DNA of 64,000 bases from Synechococcus sp. PROS-9-1 (GTDB taxonomy: Bacteria; Cyanobacteriota; Cyanobacteriia; PCC-6307; Cyanobiaceae): NCBI RefSeq assembly GCF_014279775.1, contig NZ_CP047961.1, positions 1,302,001 to 1,366,000 of the forward strand. Reading direction: 5' to 3'. Below the pieces are notes generated by a model, which did no database searches, was not told the DNA's origin, and was given only the letters and a program-made list of their open reading frames with translations. The stretch's first letter is position 1. Each line of letters begins with the position of its first letter. This document shows positions 28,473 through 37,493 of this stretch, piece by piece. A program made the translations under genes and the position numbers.

Positions 28473-28978
28473 GCCTGGCCTGCTCCAAGCCATCGGGCGA
28501 GCTGTCGCTCCAATACTTGAACGCGATCGTGACGACAGGGCGTTCCGTCTGCACTGAGAGGTCTCACCAAAACGGTGTAAAGACCAAGCCGGTTTCCTAC
28601 AAGAACATCCGTAAACACGCGATCACCAACCATTGCGATCTGCTCCGGCTTGAAATTCAGGGTTTCAATGACACGTCGGATCGCACCCCGACGCGGTTTG
28701 GAGGCTGAGCTGGTGAATCCAATCCCAAGCTGCTCAGCAACAGCCCCAATTCGCTGCCGGGAGGGATTGTTACTGATCAGATAGAGATCCGTATGGCGTT
28801 GAGCAGATTTAGCCCAGCGAAGAACAGAGGCAGGCAACGCAACATCGCGTCCTGGAAGAAGGGTCCGATCAACGTCAAGCAATAAAGCCTTGATCCCTCT
28901 GCCAAGCAAGGGTTCCAACGGAAGATGGGCCAGGGTTAAGCCTGGATCCCAATCAGGTCGCAGCCAATCACGACGCAT
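28469..28978 (-). CDS. YqeG-family HAD phosphatase
   Basis: A 169-residue HAD IIIA protein with the nucleophile motif LLLDVDRTLLP (about residues 32-42, normally DxDxT/NTL), the motif II region YLISNNPS (about 68-75) and motif IV MVGDRVFTDVLVGNRLG (about 114-130). Relatives dephosphorylate phosphatidylglycerophosphate in cyanobacteria and plants or act on small phosphates. The PG-phosphate link is interesting because pgsA is in the same window at 36914-37462. Overlapping ATGA junctions on both sides tie it to proB and the DUF3727 gene. Confidence 0.9.
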   Translation of the reverse strand: MRRDWLRPDWDPGLTLAHLPLEPLLGRGIKALLLDVDRTLLPGRDVALPASVLRWAKSAQRHTDLYLISNNPSRQRIGAVAEQLGIGFTSSASKPRRGAIRRVIETLNFKPEQIAMVGDRVFTDVLVGNRLGLYTVLVRPLSADGTPCRHDRVQVLERQLARWLGAGQA

Positions 28979-29523
28979 CACTCGGATAGCTCACGCTCAT
29001 CAAGCTCAGCCTCGATTCGAGGTTGAATTTGATCGAACTCATCCCCTTCCACCAAAACGGCAGCACCCTCATCCATTCGGGCAACAACAAAGAAGGGATC
29101 TAAGGGGATGTAAAGCCCGTATTCCAATTCATCGACCAAAAAGCTCACCAGCAATTCATAGGTCTCTGATTCATCGTCACCCGCCTCATCCTCATCGAGA
29201 TCTTCAGGATCGGGCTCATCGAGCTCACCATTCACCGTGAGGGTGACTGCAGAGCGCACAAGGGTGAGGTCATGCTCTTGAAGAACCACATCTGCAACCG
29301 AAAGAATCGGTTCATTGCTTGTGATGCTGTCGATGAGCTCAGGCTCATCTCCATCCTTCAACCGGAACAAGCAGACCGGAGTATCAACAGGGGTAAGTAA
29401 CGCGTAATCCTGACCATCGAGGGGAATCAGCTGCTCAAGAAAACAAAGAAGATCACGCCCTTCACTATCTTTAACCAGCAGAGTTGGCACGTCTCCGCTG
29501 TTGTTCGGGCCGCTAGAACTCAT
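28978..29523 (-). CDS. DUF3727 protein
   Basis: A 181-residue acidic cyanobacterial protein. The N-terminal half (VPTLLVKDSEGRDLLCFLEQ) resembles a small YrzB-like beta domain; the second half begins with a very acidic linker (EPDPEDLDEDEAGDDESETY, about residues 103-122) and ends with a second domain (YELLVSFLVDELEYGLYIPL). Homologues occur throughout cyanobacteria and plastids, and the molecular role is not established. The start ATG at 29523 is isolated by 19 nt from ruvX. Confidence 0.86.
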   Translation of the reverse strand: MSSSGPNNSGDVPTLLVKDSEGRDLLCFLEQLIPLDGQDYALLTPVDTPVCLFRLKDGDEPELIDSITSNEPILSVADVVLQEHDLTLVRSAVTLTVNGELDEPDPEDLDEDEAGDDESETYELLVSFLVDELEYGLYIPLDPFFVVARMDEGAAVLVEGDEFDQIQPRIEAELDERELSE

Positions 29524-29542
29524 TGCTCAAGAATCAATACCT

Positions 29543-30019
29543 TCAGGATCCTTCATCAGCGTCCGTCTTGCTAGCAGACGGGGTCGCCATGTCGACCGGT
29601 TCTGGCTCTGGCCCATCTGCAAGCCATTGCTCCAGGAGTAGTGAGGCGGCAGCACTGTCGAGTCTGCCGCTGCGATCCCCTTGCAGGCCGTGACGTTCGG
29701 CCGCGGCCCAACTACTGCTGTGTTCATTCACGAGCGCAAGAGGCAGCTTTAAAGCCATCGCCAAACGCTGGCCATAACGCTGGCAATGGACCGCTTGCTC
29801 TGTGAATTGACCTTCTGCATCCAGGGGTAGACCCACAACCAGGCCCTGCACTCGTCGGGTGAGGCAGACCTGTTCCAAATGCCCAAGGTCTTGCTTCAAC
29901 GTTCTGCGCAAAAGAGCGGGGAGGGGACTCACCGTGATGCCCAGAGCATCACACCCTGCCAAACCGATGCGCTTGCGCCCCACATCCAGGCTCAACATGG
30001 AGCGGGGCGATGGACTCAC
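29543..30019 (-). CDS. ruvX: Putative Holliday junction resolvase YqgF/RuvX
   Basis: A 158-residue RNase H-fold protein. The N terminus reads MLSLDVGRKRIGLAGCDALGITVSP with the first catalytic Asp, and VVGLPLDAEGQFTEQAVHCQRYG (about residues 60-82) and LVNEHSSSWAA (about 97-107, normally DER.TT..A) follow. Members process Holliday junctions or mature pre-16S rRNA. The start overlaps the stop of the upstream unknown gene by 4 nt. The acidic residue usually found in the DER motif is replaced by NEH, so activity is not certain. Confidence 0.93.
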   Translation of the reverse strand: MSPSPRSMLSLDVGRKRIGLAGCDALGITVSPLPALLRRTLKQDLGHLEQVCLTRRVQGLVVGLPLDAEGQFTEQAVHCQRYGQRLAMALKLPLALVNEHSSSWAAAERHGLQGDRSGRLDSAAASLLLEQWLADGPEPEPVDMATPSASKTDADEGS

Positions 30020-31086
30020 GATGAGCGCTCTCGACCCAAAGTTGGCGTAGGCAAGGGCGGCTGCTGTGGCTGGAGACGACCCAGCATCGATTCCAGGGGA
30101 CGGATGCCACTAAGCTCTCGGCTACCAAGTTTGCGCCAGAGGCTACGGCCCAGGACGAGCTGGGTTTGTTGCGACTTGAATCCACAACGCTGAACGATGG
30201 CTTGGAGTCGTGCATCATCCTCATCCACCAGGAGTTCAGGGGTGGGTTGAAGCCGGGCCAAGCGCTCCAAAGCCGGAGGCAAGGCCTCCGTGAGGCGGTC
30301 ATCCCAGGCCAAACCACGCAACAGTTCAAGCCTTGGTCTGGCAAAGCCAGAGGGTCTGGCAACAAGTCCTGCAAGCACCTGCCTTTGATCGCTATCGATC
30401 CGCTCTAAGAGGCCGCAACCCTTCGAACGTTGATCCATAAGGTCTTGCCATTGGCGATCAAGAATGTGCCGATGATGTGTCGAACAACAGGCTTGCTCGA
30501 GAGCGAGCAGTTGTCTTGCGGTGCTGTTGTCGAGAGCGCTCCAACGACAATGGGGTGGCATCTCGGAGGTTGGTGTCCCTGACTGGGACGACGGATCAAG
30601 CCGCCAAACCCCAAACCTCCTGAGCGGTTGAAATCCCAGTTCACGGGCTAGATCAAGCTGGTCTTGATCGTTGCTATCGCAGCAGATCAACCAACTCTGT
30701 GAACGGGCGACCCCATCGCTGAGTGCTTCATGAAGCAACGTCCGGATCACAGAAATTCTGCTCGTGCCCGTTGGCTCTTGCCGTTCCTCGAGTTCGAGTT
30801 GCCAACAGCTACGACGGCGGTTAAGAGAGCGCAAAACCACAAGGGAGAGCAATTGATCAGCTCTTGTTTCGTTTTGCTCCAGAGCGACCAGCACCCTCAG
30901 CTTGCGGAGCAGCCAGGCCTGGATCATCATGGCCTGCGGTTGATCGGCCCATTGGTTCGATGAACTGATCTGAGCAGACGTCAACAGCAAGCGCAAATGG
31001 GCTGCGTTGAGAGCTTCCACCCTTGGAGAGCTGCCGGATGCTTGATCCACATCGCGTCCGCTGTAGATCATTAATGTATCGCTCAC
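30016..31086 (-). CDS. Conserved cyanobacterial protein, 356 aa
   Basis: A soluble protein without signal or membrane helices and with many Arg, Gln and Leu. The two halves look alike in pattern: each has a helix-rich section followed by a strand such as WLICCDSNDQDQLDLARELGFQPLRR (near residues 130-150) or LQAIVQRCGFKSQQTQLVLGRS (near 290). That pattern resembles the end of GNAT acetyltransferase folds, so a tandem GNAT-like protein is possible but not shown. It is coupled to ruvX by ATGA. Confidence 0.78.
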   Translation of the reverse strand: MSDTLMIYSGRDVDQASGSSPRVEALNAAHLRLLLTSAQISSSNQWADQPQAMMIQAWLLRKLRVLVALEQNETRADQLLSLVVLRSLNRRRSCWQLELEERQEPTGTSRISVIRTLLHEALSDGVARSQSWLICCDSNDQDQLDLARELGFQPLRRFGVWRLDPSSQSGTPTSEMPPHCRWSALDNSTARQLLALEQACCSTHHRHILDRQWQDLMDQRSKGCGLLERIDSDQRQVLAGLVARPSGFARPRLELLRGLAWDDRLTEALPPALERLARLQPTPELLVDEDDARLQAIVQRCGFKSQQTQLVLGRSLWRKLGSRELSGIRPLESMLGRLQPQQPPLPTPTLGRERSS

Positions 31087-31103
31087 CTCGAGCGGCCGAG
31101 GAT

Positions 31104-32270
31104 TTAGACAGGTCGAACCAACACAAGGGGGGTCCGTTCGTTGGCATTGCCAGCAGGGTTTGGCTTTAGAGCACGGTGGAGCAAGGCTTCATCGCAACCA
31201 CGACTGGAAGCCAGCACTTTGACCCGACCTAGATCGTTGACATCAACGATCGCTACCGACACGCCAAGCGTCTTAGCGGCAGCATTGCAAAGCTCTGCTG
31301 GAGAATCCGGACCAAGAACAATGGTTTGGTCATAGGGAGGTGTGGTGCCAGTGATGTCGTCAATCAGTCGAGCTTGGTCACCAGCCAGTCGATAGAACCA
31401 ACCCTTCTGACCCAAGAGTTTTAAAACGAACCCCACACTCCAAGCGACCAAAACGCGTGTAGGACCAACCTGATCGATCAACGTTTGAAGGCCACAGGCT
31501 GTTGCCAGGCTGCTCGTTGGATGGAACACACGACACAGCAAGCGGGCAATCCAACTTGGCTGGACCGTGGAGGGATGAGCGTATCGGCCCTGAATCACAG
31601 CAACAGGAGTTTCCCCAATCGTGAGGACATCTCCAGGCTGAATCAGACCACCTGCGTAGTGACTCAGCACATCAACCGTGTCATCTAAAGGACCAAGCAA
31701 GTGCGTTTTGATGGGCAAAACCGCGCAGCCGTCTCCCTGACGGAATGAAGCATCAGACAGTTGAAGCGGTTCGGGTTGACGGGTTGGAACAACCATCCCT
31801 TGACGGCGATGTAAACGGCCAAACGGCCCGTAATTCACCCAGTGCACATCTACCCAAACGCTGTCGACGCGATCGTTGATCACGACCTCTTGATCCGCAC
31901 TGAATGTGAGTTGCACCTTCACCTGAGTGGTCTTGCGCCCTTTCACGATGTAAGCGGCCCAATATCCATCTGGGCGGGCCTCCTCATCAGGGTGATGCGG
32001 TGTGATTGTGGTTTGAACGTTGACGGAACTCAGGTCGTTGTTCCCGAGCAGTGTCGGTTCCACGACGAGCTCTGGCACCATCACTTCCATGCGCTGATGG
32101 GGATTAGTGATCGTCAACCAACCCTCAAGAACGAGGCTGTTTGGCGTGTGTTGGACTTGCCAGTCGTGGGCGCGCAATTGAAGGGGTGATGAAGGCCTGA
32201 GCCTGTGCCGCGCCTCAATCCAAACCACACCGATGCCGAGCAGAAGCAAGATCAGCAGCAGCGTGCACAT
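31104..32270 (-). CDS. F420-0:gamma-glutamyl ligase-like membrane protein
   Basis: A 388-residue protein with an N-terminal anchor (LLLILLLLGIGVVW), a beta-rich region (about residues 30-170) and a C-terminal domain of the COG1478 (CofE-like) type. The latter has GGLIQPGDVLTIGETPVAVIQGR (about 205-227), WFYRLAGDQARLIDDITG (about 290-307) and VAIVDVNDLG. True CofE adds glutamate to coenzyme F420, a cofactor not expected here, so the substrate is unknown. The ligase-like region and the extra membrane-anchored N-terminal domain are the main visible features. Confidence 0.78.
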   Translation of the reverse strand: MCTLLLILLLLGIGVVWIEARHRLRPSSPLQLRAHDWQVQHTPNSLVLEGWLTITNPHQRMEVMVPELVVEPTLLGNNDLSSVNVQTTITPHHPDEEARPDGYWAAYIVKGRKTTQVKVQLTFSADQEVVINDRVDSVWVDVHWVNYGPFGRLHRRQGMVVPTRQPEPLQLSDASFRQGDGCAVLPIKTHLLGPLDDTVDVLSHYAGGLIQPGDVLTIGETPVAVIQGRYAHPSTVQPSWIARLLCRVFHPTSSLATACGLQTLIDQVGPTRVLVAWSVGFVLKLLGQKGWFYRLAGDQARLIDDITGTTPPYDQTIVLGPDSPAELCNAAAKTLGVSVAIVDVNDLGRVKVLASSRGCDEALLHRALKPNPAGNANERTPLVLVRPV

Positions 32271-32328
32271 AGGGAAACGGTCAGCAGACCGGAAACAATC
32301 AAGCAGCGTAAGCGTTCTGGTGGATTGA

Positions 32329-32865
32329 TCAGCGCGAGATCACTTCAGTATTGAGCTCGTTGAAACTGATTGTGGTGCTGCCCTGGGCAGGTGCCTCAAT
32401 TCCAGTGGCTGTACTGATTGCAGCGTTAATCGCTTCAAGAGGAACCTGTCCGTCCTGATCGAGCAGGACCGTGCCCTCGCCATTGATTACGACGACCTGA
32501 GGGATGGTGCCATGCCAGTAGGTCGCTGGATCGGCTGGATCTTGGCTGTCATCCCCCTGAAAGGCATCGGTGGTGAATGGCAACAGATCCACCTCACGCC
32601 CCCACAAACGCTGAAGTTCAGACACAACAGGCGCAAAAATTTTGCTGGTACTGCTGTCATCCAAGTAAAAAACGATCACGCTGGTGCGTTCTTTCTGTAA
32701 GGCATCCTTCAGGGTTGTAGCGGGCGGAACCAGCGATCCATTGCCTGCGTACAACGCAAAAATATTGCCGTCGTAACTATCGGTGTCCCTAGCTGCCTCG
32801 GCTGGGCTTGCAATCAGCAGCAAGCAAAATCCCGCAGCGAGTAGAGAACGCAGGACCGAGCGCAT
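32329..32865 (-). CDS. Thylakoid-associated thioredoxin-like protein
   Basis: A 178-residue protein with a signal peptide (VLRSLLAAGFCLLLIASPAEA), mature start near ARDTDSYDGNIFALYAGNG, and a thioredoxin-like fold (VIVFYLDDSSTSKIFAP, then a cis-proline at GTIPQVVVINGEG). It has no CXXC, so it is not a classical disulfide reductase. Homologues in cyanobacteria and chloroplasts are annotated as thylakoid membrane proteins. Starts at 32883 and 32907 are also possible; 32865 gives the cleanest signal peptide. Confidence 0.78.
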   Translation of the reverse strand: MRSVLRSLLAAGFCLLLIASPAEAARDTDSYDGNIFALYAGNGSLVPPATTLKDALQKERTSVIVFYLDDSSTSKIFAPVVSELQRLWGREVDLLPFTTDAFQGDDSQDPADPATYWHGTIPQVVVINGEGTVLLDQDGQVPLEAINAAISTATGIEAPAQGSTTISFNELNTEVISR

Positions 32866-32921
32866 GATGCTGAGCAAAGGCATGGTGCTGATCAGTGGAT
32901 ACAGCATTCTGACCGCTTGGA

Positions 32922-34559
32922 TCAGCTGCGGTTGAAGCTGCGGCCCATCCCTTGAGCGATCCCTCGACCGACCAGTCCGATAGCTCGACCAATCACTTGG
33001 GTCAGGAGTACCGCCAGTAGATCACCCACTCTGCGGACGAGAAGTTGAAGCTGAGGAGCCACTGCATCCCGCGCTTCCAGCAGAAGAGCCACCTGTTGTT
33101 GCCACCAGCCAAGACGACGCAACTCTTCGTCTCTGGGTTCCATTAGCAGCAGCGGTGCGATCTTTCCTTCATTGAGTTGATAGAGAAGCCGCTGGCTTTC
33201 GTAGAGGCGAATCGGACGTTGAATCCAGGATTGCCAGCGAGACTGGGTGTTGAGTTGGTTGCGTAGGCGTTCCAGCTCTCGGGTGGAAATCAAGCGATGA
33301 TCTAACAAGTAGCGTCTCAACTCAGGCCAGTCTCCGCAGACGCCAAGAAGCTCAGAACCAATCAGTTCAGCTGTGCGCACCAACCAATTGCTCACCAACG
33401 TTTCGAGCTGGAGCAACGCGCGCGGGTCATCGGCAGGCAGCAGCTGCCCATCCACCAGAACGGGCTGGTCGTTAAGAAAAGGTGCCAGCATCCGCTTTGG
33501 ATTCGGCAGTTCCTCATCGATGTCTTCGAGCTCTGTGTTGAGAAGCAGGTGATCAGCTACACCGCTTAATTCCTCTCCCATAGGAAGGCGCACGTAATGG
33601 CCCGCCATCGTGCACACAGCCTGCTTGCGCAATTCCGGTTGAAGAGCTTGCCATTGCTCCGAGAGCGCGCGATCCGATCGCTGTTCAGCGGAAGCTTGCT
33701 GATCCAAGCGCAACCTTTGCAGCACCGCGTTGAGCTGTCGCAAGAGGGCAAGCAAGAGCTCGCGTCGTCGCTCAGGGTGGAGACCTTCAATCGCCAGCAT
33801 CTGACCGGTGGCGTTGCTTAAACCTCCAGTCACCGCCATTTCAAGGCGTTGATGAATGGCTTCCCAAACCGCCGCCCCATTTCTCTCTTTTAACTGAATC
33901 GATGTTCCTGACGGTTCACGGAAGGGAGACGATTGCTCGAGAGAAACGGCACCTTCAAGCCCTAATTGCAGTGGACCCCAAAGCCAGAGCAACAGCTGAC
34001 GAGCACTGCACAATTCACGACAGCGACCCTCCAGCATGAATCGCAACATCGGATTCTCTGGTGGTGGATTCAACAGGACCTCGATCATGCGCAGGTCGTG
34101 ATTGATTTGCTGAAGCCCAGTCATCAACAACCAGGGGCCCAGCCCTGGGCTCTGAAACGATCCAAACGACTCCGACGAAGCATGCGCCGTCAGTTCGACC
34201 ACCCTGCCCCCAGATAGCAGGGTTTCAATGCTCTGCTGCAATTGCGCGAGATCAGGATCTTGAAGCAATCCCGCGCAGTCCAGGGAAAGAAGCTGAGTGG
34301 GATCACAAGGAAGCTTCGCAGGAAGCAGAAGCAAGAGAGGAGCTTCTCCCCAACGGCTTTGAAGCTTCAAAACCTCGAGCTGGAGCAGGGCCGGGGATGC
34401 AATCGTTTCGACGGACCAGATCACAAGATCAGGTTGTCCATCCAGCTGATCTGTTGAAACAGAAACCTCGAGATCTTTGTTGCCAGCCAACCCCGACAAA
34501 AGAGATTCAGCAAGCAGATTCCTTGCGATAAGCAAAATCTTGTTTGGAATCCCGTTCAC
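32922..34559 (-). CDS. DUF3685 (Ycf55-related) protein
   Basis: A 545-residue cyanobacterial/plastid family protein. The first 120 residues (GIPNKILLIARNLLAESLLSG and on) resemble a response-regulator receiver fold that lacks the phosphoacceptor pattern, i.e. a pseudo-receiver. The remainder is helical, with the conserved C-terminal region ELRRLGWWQQQVALLLEARD and two hydrophobic amphipathic helices. The role is unknown. The GTG at 34559 (VNGIPNKILL) is preferred; the frame is open to an ATG at 34622. It is 69 nt downstream of the Fur-family gene on the same strand. Confidence 0.8.
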   Translation of the reverse strand: MNGIPNKILLIARNLLAESLLSGLAGNKDLEVSVSTDQLDGQPDLVIWSVETIASPALLQLEVLKLQSRWGEAPLLLLLPAKLPCDPTQLLSLDCAGLLQDPDLAQLQQSIETLLSGGRVVELTAHASSESFGSFQSPGLGPWLLMTGLQQINHDLRMIEVLLNPPPENPMLRFMLEGRCRELCSARQLLLWLWGPLQLGLEGAVSLEQSSPFREPSGTSIQLKERNGAAVWEAIHQRLEMAVTGGLSNATGQMLAIEGLHPERRRELLLALLRQLNAVLQRLRLDQQASAEQRSDRALSEQWQALQPELRKQAVCTMAGHYVRLPMGEELSGVADHLLLNTELEDIDEELPNPKRMLAPFLNDQPVLVDGQLLPADDPRALLQLETLVSNWLVRTAELIGSELLGVCGDWPELRRYLLDHRLISTRELERLRNQLNTQSRWQSWIQRPIRLYESQRLLYQLNEGKIAPLLLMEPRDEELRRLGWWQQQVALLLEARDAVAPQLQLLVRRVGDLLAVLLTQVIGRAIGLVGRGIAQGMGRSFNRS

Positions 34560-34628
34560 CGCTGTAATACGACCCACACGAATGATCGCAGGGAAATGGT
34601 GAACGAGCAAATGCTCCTGCAAGAATGA

Positions 34629-35093
34629 TCAGCGGTCTTCTAACTCTTTAGGACGTCCACTGAGTTGAAGGGTGTAGGTCTCAATTGTGTAGCCAGTGCG
34701 CTCTTCGATTTCCCGCACGAGTTCATCGGGCAGTTGAACATCGAGGTCCTCGATTCGTCCGCTCTCAAGGCAGGTGAGATGACTGTGGGGGGCACTTCGA
34801 TAGCCATAAAGACGACCACTCGCCCGATCAAGACATTCGATCACGCCAGCTCTCTGGAGAGCTTCGAGATTTTGGTATACCGATGTATGGCCAATCCGTC
34901 GCCCCTGATTATTCAATTTTTCAAAAATATCCCTCGCGCTCAAATGGCTGGCTTCAGTCCAAAGCAGATCAAGAACCATCCGCCTCTGCTGACTCAAGCG
35001 CATCCCAAGCGTTCGGCACAACTCAAAAGTGGCTTGGAGTCCACTGGAAGCAGCGGACAAATCGGAACTTAGATGGGTGCTGCCGACCGCCAC
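34629..35093 (-). CDS. Fur-family transcription regulator
   Basis: A 154-residue winged-helix metalloregulator. The DNA-binding domain reads LGMRLSQQRRMVLDLLW...HLSARDIFEKL...GHTSVYQNLEALQRAGVIE (about residues 29-85). The dimerisation domain has SAPHSHLTC near residue 105, so the His ligands are kept. The usual structural-zinc CxxC pair is not: CxxCG reads CLESG, and no C-terminal cysteine pair occurs. It could be a Zur/PerR/Fur paralogue with altered metal sensing. It may control the zinc and manganese loci in this window, but that is inference. Confidence 0.9.
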   Translation of the reverse strand: MAVGSTHLSSDLSAASSGLQATFELCRTLGMRLSQQRRMVLDLLWTEASHLSARDIFEKLNNQGRRIGHTSVYQNLEALQRAGVIECLDRASGRLYGYRSAPHSHLTCLESGRIEDLDVQLPDELVREIEERTGYTIETYTLQLSGRPKELEDR

Positions 35094-35146
35094 TAATGCA
35101 ACTTTATTAATGGCATCTTAAGACCCTATTCAAGATTTCGTCGCGC

Positions 35147-35917
35147 TCAAGCGATCGTGCGGCACTGATCACTCAGAGGGTCTTGCAGACGACCCTCCGC
35201 CATCGCCTGGATTGCTTCATGCAAGTCGACGCGACCGTCGTAGAGCGCTCGACCCACGATCACTCCCTCCACACCCAGTGGTTCCAGGGCGAGTAGCGAA
35301 AGCAGATCTGCCATGCAACCCACGCCTCCCGAGGCGATCACAGGAACCTCACTCGCTTGAGCCATGGCTCGCAAGGCTTCGAGATTCGGCCCAGCCAACG
35401 TGCCATCGGTGGCGATATCGGTGCTGATGATGGCCGCGATTCCTGCGGCACTGAAGCGCTGCGCCAGAGCCGTGGCTTCCACGTTGCTCTCCTCAACCCA
35501 TCCACGGGTGGCGACGAAACCGTTGCGTGCATCAATGCCCACCACAATTTTGTGAGGGTGACGGCTGGCAAGCTCCATCACCAACTCTGGGTTCTCAATC
35601 GCCACGGTGCCGAGAATGACCCGATCCAGTCCACAGCTGAGCAGCTCTTCAGCCCTCTCCAACGAGCGCACTCCGCCACCCAGCTGCACAGGAATGGAGA
35701 GCTCTTTGGCAATCAAGCGCACCGCTTGATCATTGATGGGCTCACCACTTCGAGCACCATCGAGATCCACCAGATGCAGACGGGTTGCACCCTGTTTGAC
35801 CCACTGTTGCGCCTGAGCCAGTGGGTCGTCGCTAAAGCGAGTGACCTGGTCGTAGTCACCCTGATGCAAACGAACACAGCTGCCCTGCAAAAGGTCAATG
35901 GCGGGGATGATCTCCAT
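35147..35917 (-). CDS. hisA: Phosphoribosylformimino-AICAR-phosphate isomerase
   Basis: A 256-residue TIM-barrel ProFAR isomerase of histidine synthesis. It shows MEIIPAIDLLQGSCVRLHQGDY with the catalytic Asp, LHLVDLDGA (about residues 46-54), QLGGGVRS (about 78-85), VVGIDARNGFVATRGW (about 121-136) and PVIASGGVGCMADL (about 191-204). An in-frame extension to 36103 exists but begins with unrelated residues; the ATG at 35917 is correct for the family. It is divergent from the epimerase gene with a 107-bp shared promoter region. Confidence 0.97.
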   Translation of the reverse strand: MEIIPAIDLLQGSCVRLHQGDYDQVTRFSDDPLAQAQQWVKQGATRLHLVDLDGARSGEPINDQAVRLIAKELSIPVQLGGGVRSLERAEELLSCGLDRVILGTVAIENPELVMELASRHPHKIVVGIDARNGFVATRGWVEESNVEATALAQRFSAAGIAAIISTDIATDGTLAGPNLEALRAMAQASEVPVIASGGVGCMADLLSLLALEPLGVEGVIVGRALYDGRVDLHEAIQAMAEGRLQDPLSDQCRTIA

Positions 35918-36024
35918 GACGCCGGTGGCACGTTTCGCTCTCCCCATCCTGCAGGCCAGGGGGGCAAGCGTGATGTCTGCCATGGAATGGCCGCGCTTCA
36001 ATGGCTGGGTTGAGCGCCTTGCTG

Positions 36025-36948
36025 ATGAAGATTCTCGTAATGGGTGGCACCCGCTTTGTTGGGAAGCCATTGGTGGCAAGGCTTCAGGACCAGGGGCATG
36101 CACTCACCCTGTTCACACGAGGCCGACTTCCCTCACCCGAAGGAGTGGCGTCAATCCAAGGAGATCGCAGCGTTGATGCCGATCTCAACCAACTCAAAGG
36201 ACATGACTTTGAGGTGATCATCGACAGCTCGGGGCGCAGTTTGGACGACAGTCGTCGCGTCCTAGCGGTGACGGGCGCCCCAACCCATCGCTTTCTGTAT
36301 GTGAGTTCCGCTGGGGTCTATGCCGCCTCAACGCAGTGGCCGTTGGATGAGACAGCCGCAATCGATCCCGCCAGTCGACACTCCGGCAAGGCCGACACCG
36401 AACAATGGCTGCAAGAGCAGGGGATTCCCTTCACCAGCTTCCGTCCCACTTACATCGTGGGGCCTGGGAATTACAACCCAGTGGAGAGATGGTTCTTTGA
36501 CCGAATCGTGAATGATCGACCGATTCCTCTTCCAGGCTCAGGTGAGACCATCACCCAGATTGGCCATGCTGAAGACCTTGCTGAGGCCATGGCGCGCTCG
36601 CTTGAAGTGGATGCCGCTAGCAATCGGATCTACAACTGCAGCGCAAGCCGTGGCATTACTTTCCGCGGCTTGATCGAAGCGGCAGCCATGGCCTGTGGCC
36701 GAGACCCCAAGGGATTGGATTTACGACCGTTTGACCCCAGTGGACTGGATCCCAAAGCTCGCAAGGCCTTTCCTCTAAGGCTGAGTCACTTTTTAACCGA
36801 CACCACTCGCGTTAGGCGTGAACTGGCTTGGGAGCCACGGTTTGATGCCTGTGCCTCCCTCGTTGACAGCTATCAACGGGAGTACAAAGGCCAGCCCACA
36901 TCGGATCCTGACTTCAGCGCTGACCAGGCTCTGATCGACGAGGCTTGA
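36025..36948 (+). CDS. NAD-dependent epimerase/CSP41-like protein
   Basis: A 307-residue atypical short-chain dehydrogenase. The N-terminal motif MKILVMGGTRFVGKPLV is the GGTRFxG variant of the nucleotide-binding loop seen in chloroplast stem-loop-binding proteins (CSP41). FLYVSSAGVYAA (about residues 91-102) and a Lys without the usual Tyr (ASRHSGKADTEQWL, about 120-133) follow. This suggests a fold used for RNA or sugar binding rather than ordinary epimerase catalysis. The 3' end overlaps pgsA on the other strand by 35 nt. Confidence 0.86.
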   Translation: MKILVMGGTRFVGKPLVARLQDQGHALTLFTRGRLPSPEGVASIQGDRSVDADLNQLKGHDFEVIIDSSGRSLDDSRRVLAVTGAPTHRFLYVSSAGVYAASTQWPLDETAAIDPASRHSGKADTEQWLQEQGIPFTSFRPTYIVGPGNYNPVERWFFDRIVNDRPIPLPGSGETITQIGHAEDLAEAMARSLEVDAASNRIYNCSASRGITFRGLIEAAAMACGRDPKGLDLRPFDPSGLDPKARKAFPLRLSHFLTDTTRVRRELAWEPRFDACASLVDSYQREYKGQPTSDPDFSADQALIDEA

Positions 36949-37462
36949 GATAGCCCCAGGCTGACCACAACGCCAAAAACAACGAGGGCCAAAACAAACC
37001 CACACCGACCCCTCTCAAACCCTGAACCAGTTCTGGATCTCCCCATAGGGGGGGCCAAAGCATGAGCGCAAGGCTGAGGAATTGGAGGATTGTTTTGGCT
37101 TTTCCTGCAGCGGATGCTGGTGCCCCATCACTGCTGTCTCCACGCCAGCCAGAGATCAGCAATTCGCGGGCCAGCAACAGCCAAACAGCCCAAACCGGAA
37201 GGATTCCCTCTGACGCCAACCAGATCAGAGGAGCACTGATCAACAACTTGTCAGCGAGAGGGTCCAATCGAGCTCCCCAGGTGCTGCCACCATCGGCACG
37301 TCTCGCCAACCAGCCATCCGCTGCATCGCTCCAGCCTCCAATCAGCAATAACCACCAGGCCAACGCGTCGTAATGCGTCGCCAAGGCGACAAGAAGCGGG
37401 AGTCCCATCAGGGCTCGAGCAAGGGTGAGTCGATCAGCCCACAGGCGCCAGGGAGAGATCAA
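36914..37462 (-). CDS. pgsA: CDP-diacylglycerol-glycerol-3-phosphate 3-phosphatidyltransferase
   Basis: A 182-residue membrane enzyme making phosphatidylglycerophosphate, the precursor of phosphatidylglycerol needed by photosystems. The CDP-alcohol phosphotransferase motif is complete: D-A-A-D-G-W-L-A-R-R, then G and D-P-L-A-D with the standard spacing (about residues 45-71). About four hydrophobic helices are present. It is convergent with the epimerase gene (35-nt overlap) and divergent from the CBS gene, with only 31 bp between the start codons. Confidence 0.95.
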   Translation of the reverse strand: MISPWRLWADRLTLARALMGLPLLVALATHYDALAWWLLLIGGWSDAADGWLARRADGGSTWGARLDPLADKLLISAPLIWLASEGILPVWAVWLLLARELLISGWRGDSSDGAPASAAGKAKTILQFLSLALMLWPPLWGDPELVQGLRGVGVGLFWPSLFLALWSAWGYLKPRRSEPGQR

Positions 37463-37493
37463 GGCTCAGAATGCTTTGAGATGCGTGGATTCC

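Noticed and set aside
31104-32270. F420 biosynthesis
   Set aside because: The CofE-like domain alone is not evidence of F420; no other cof gene is visible and the protein has an unrelated membrane-anchored N-terminal domain.
35357-36013. 218-codon plus-strand frame
   Set aside because: Antisense to hisA and its leader; no recognisable domain.
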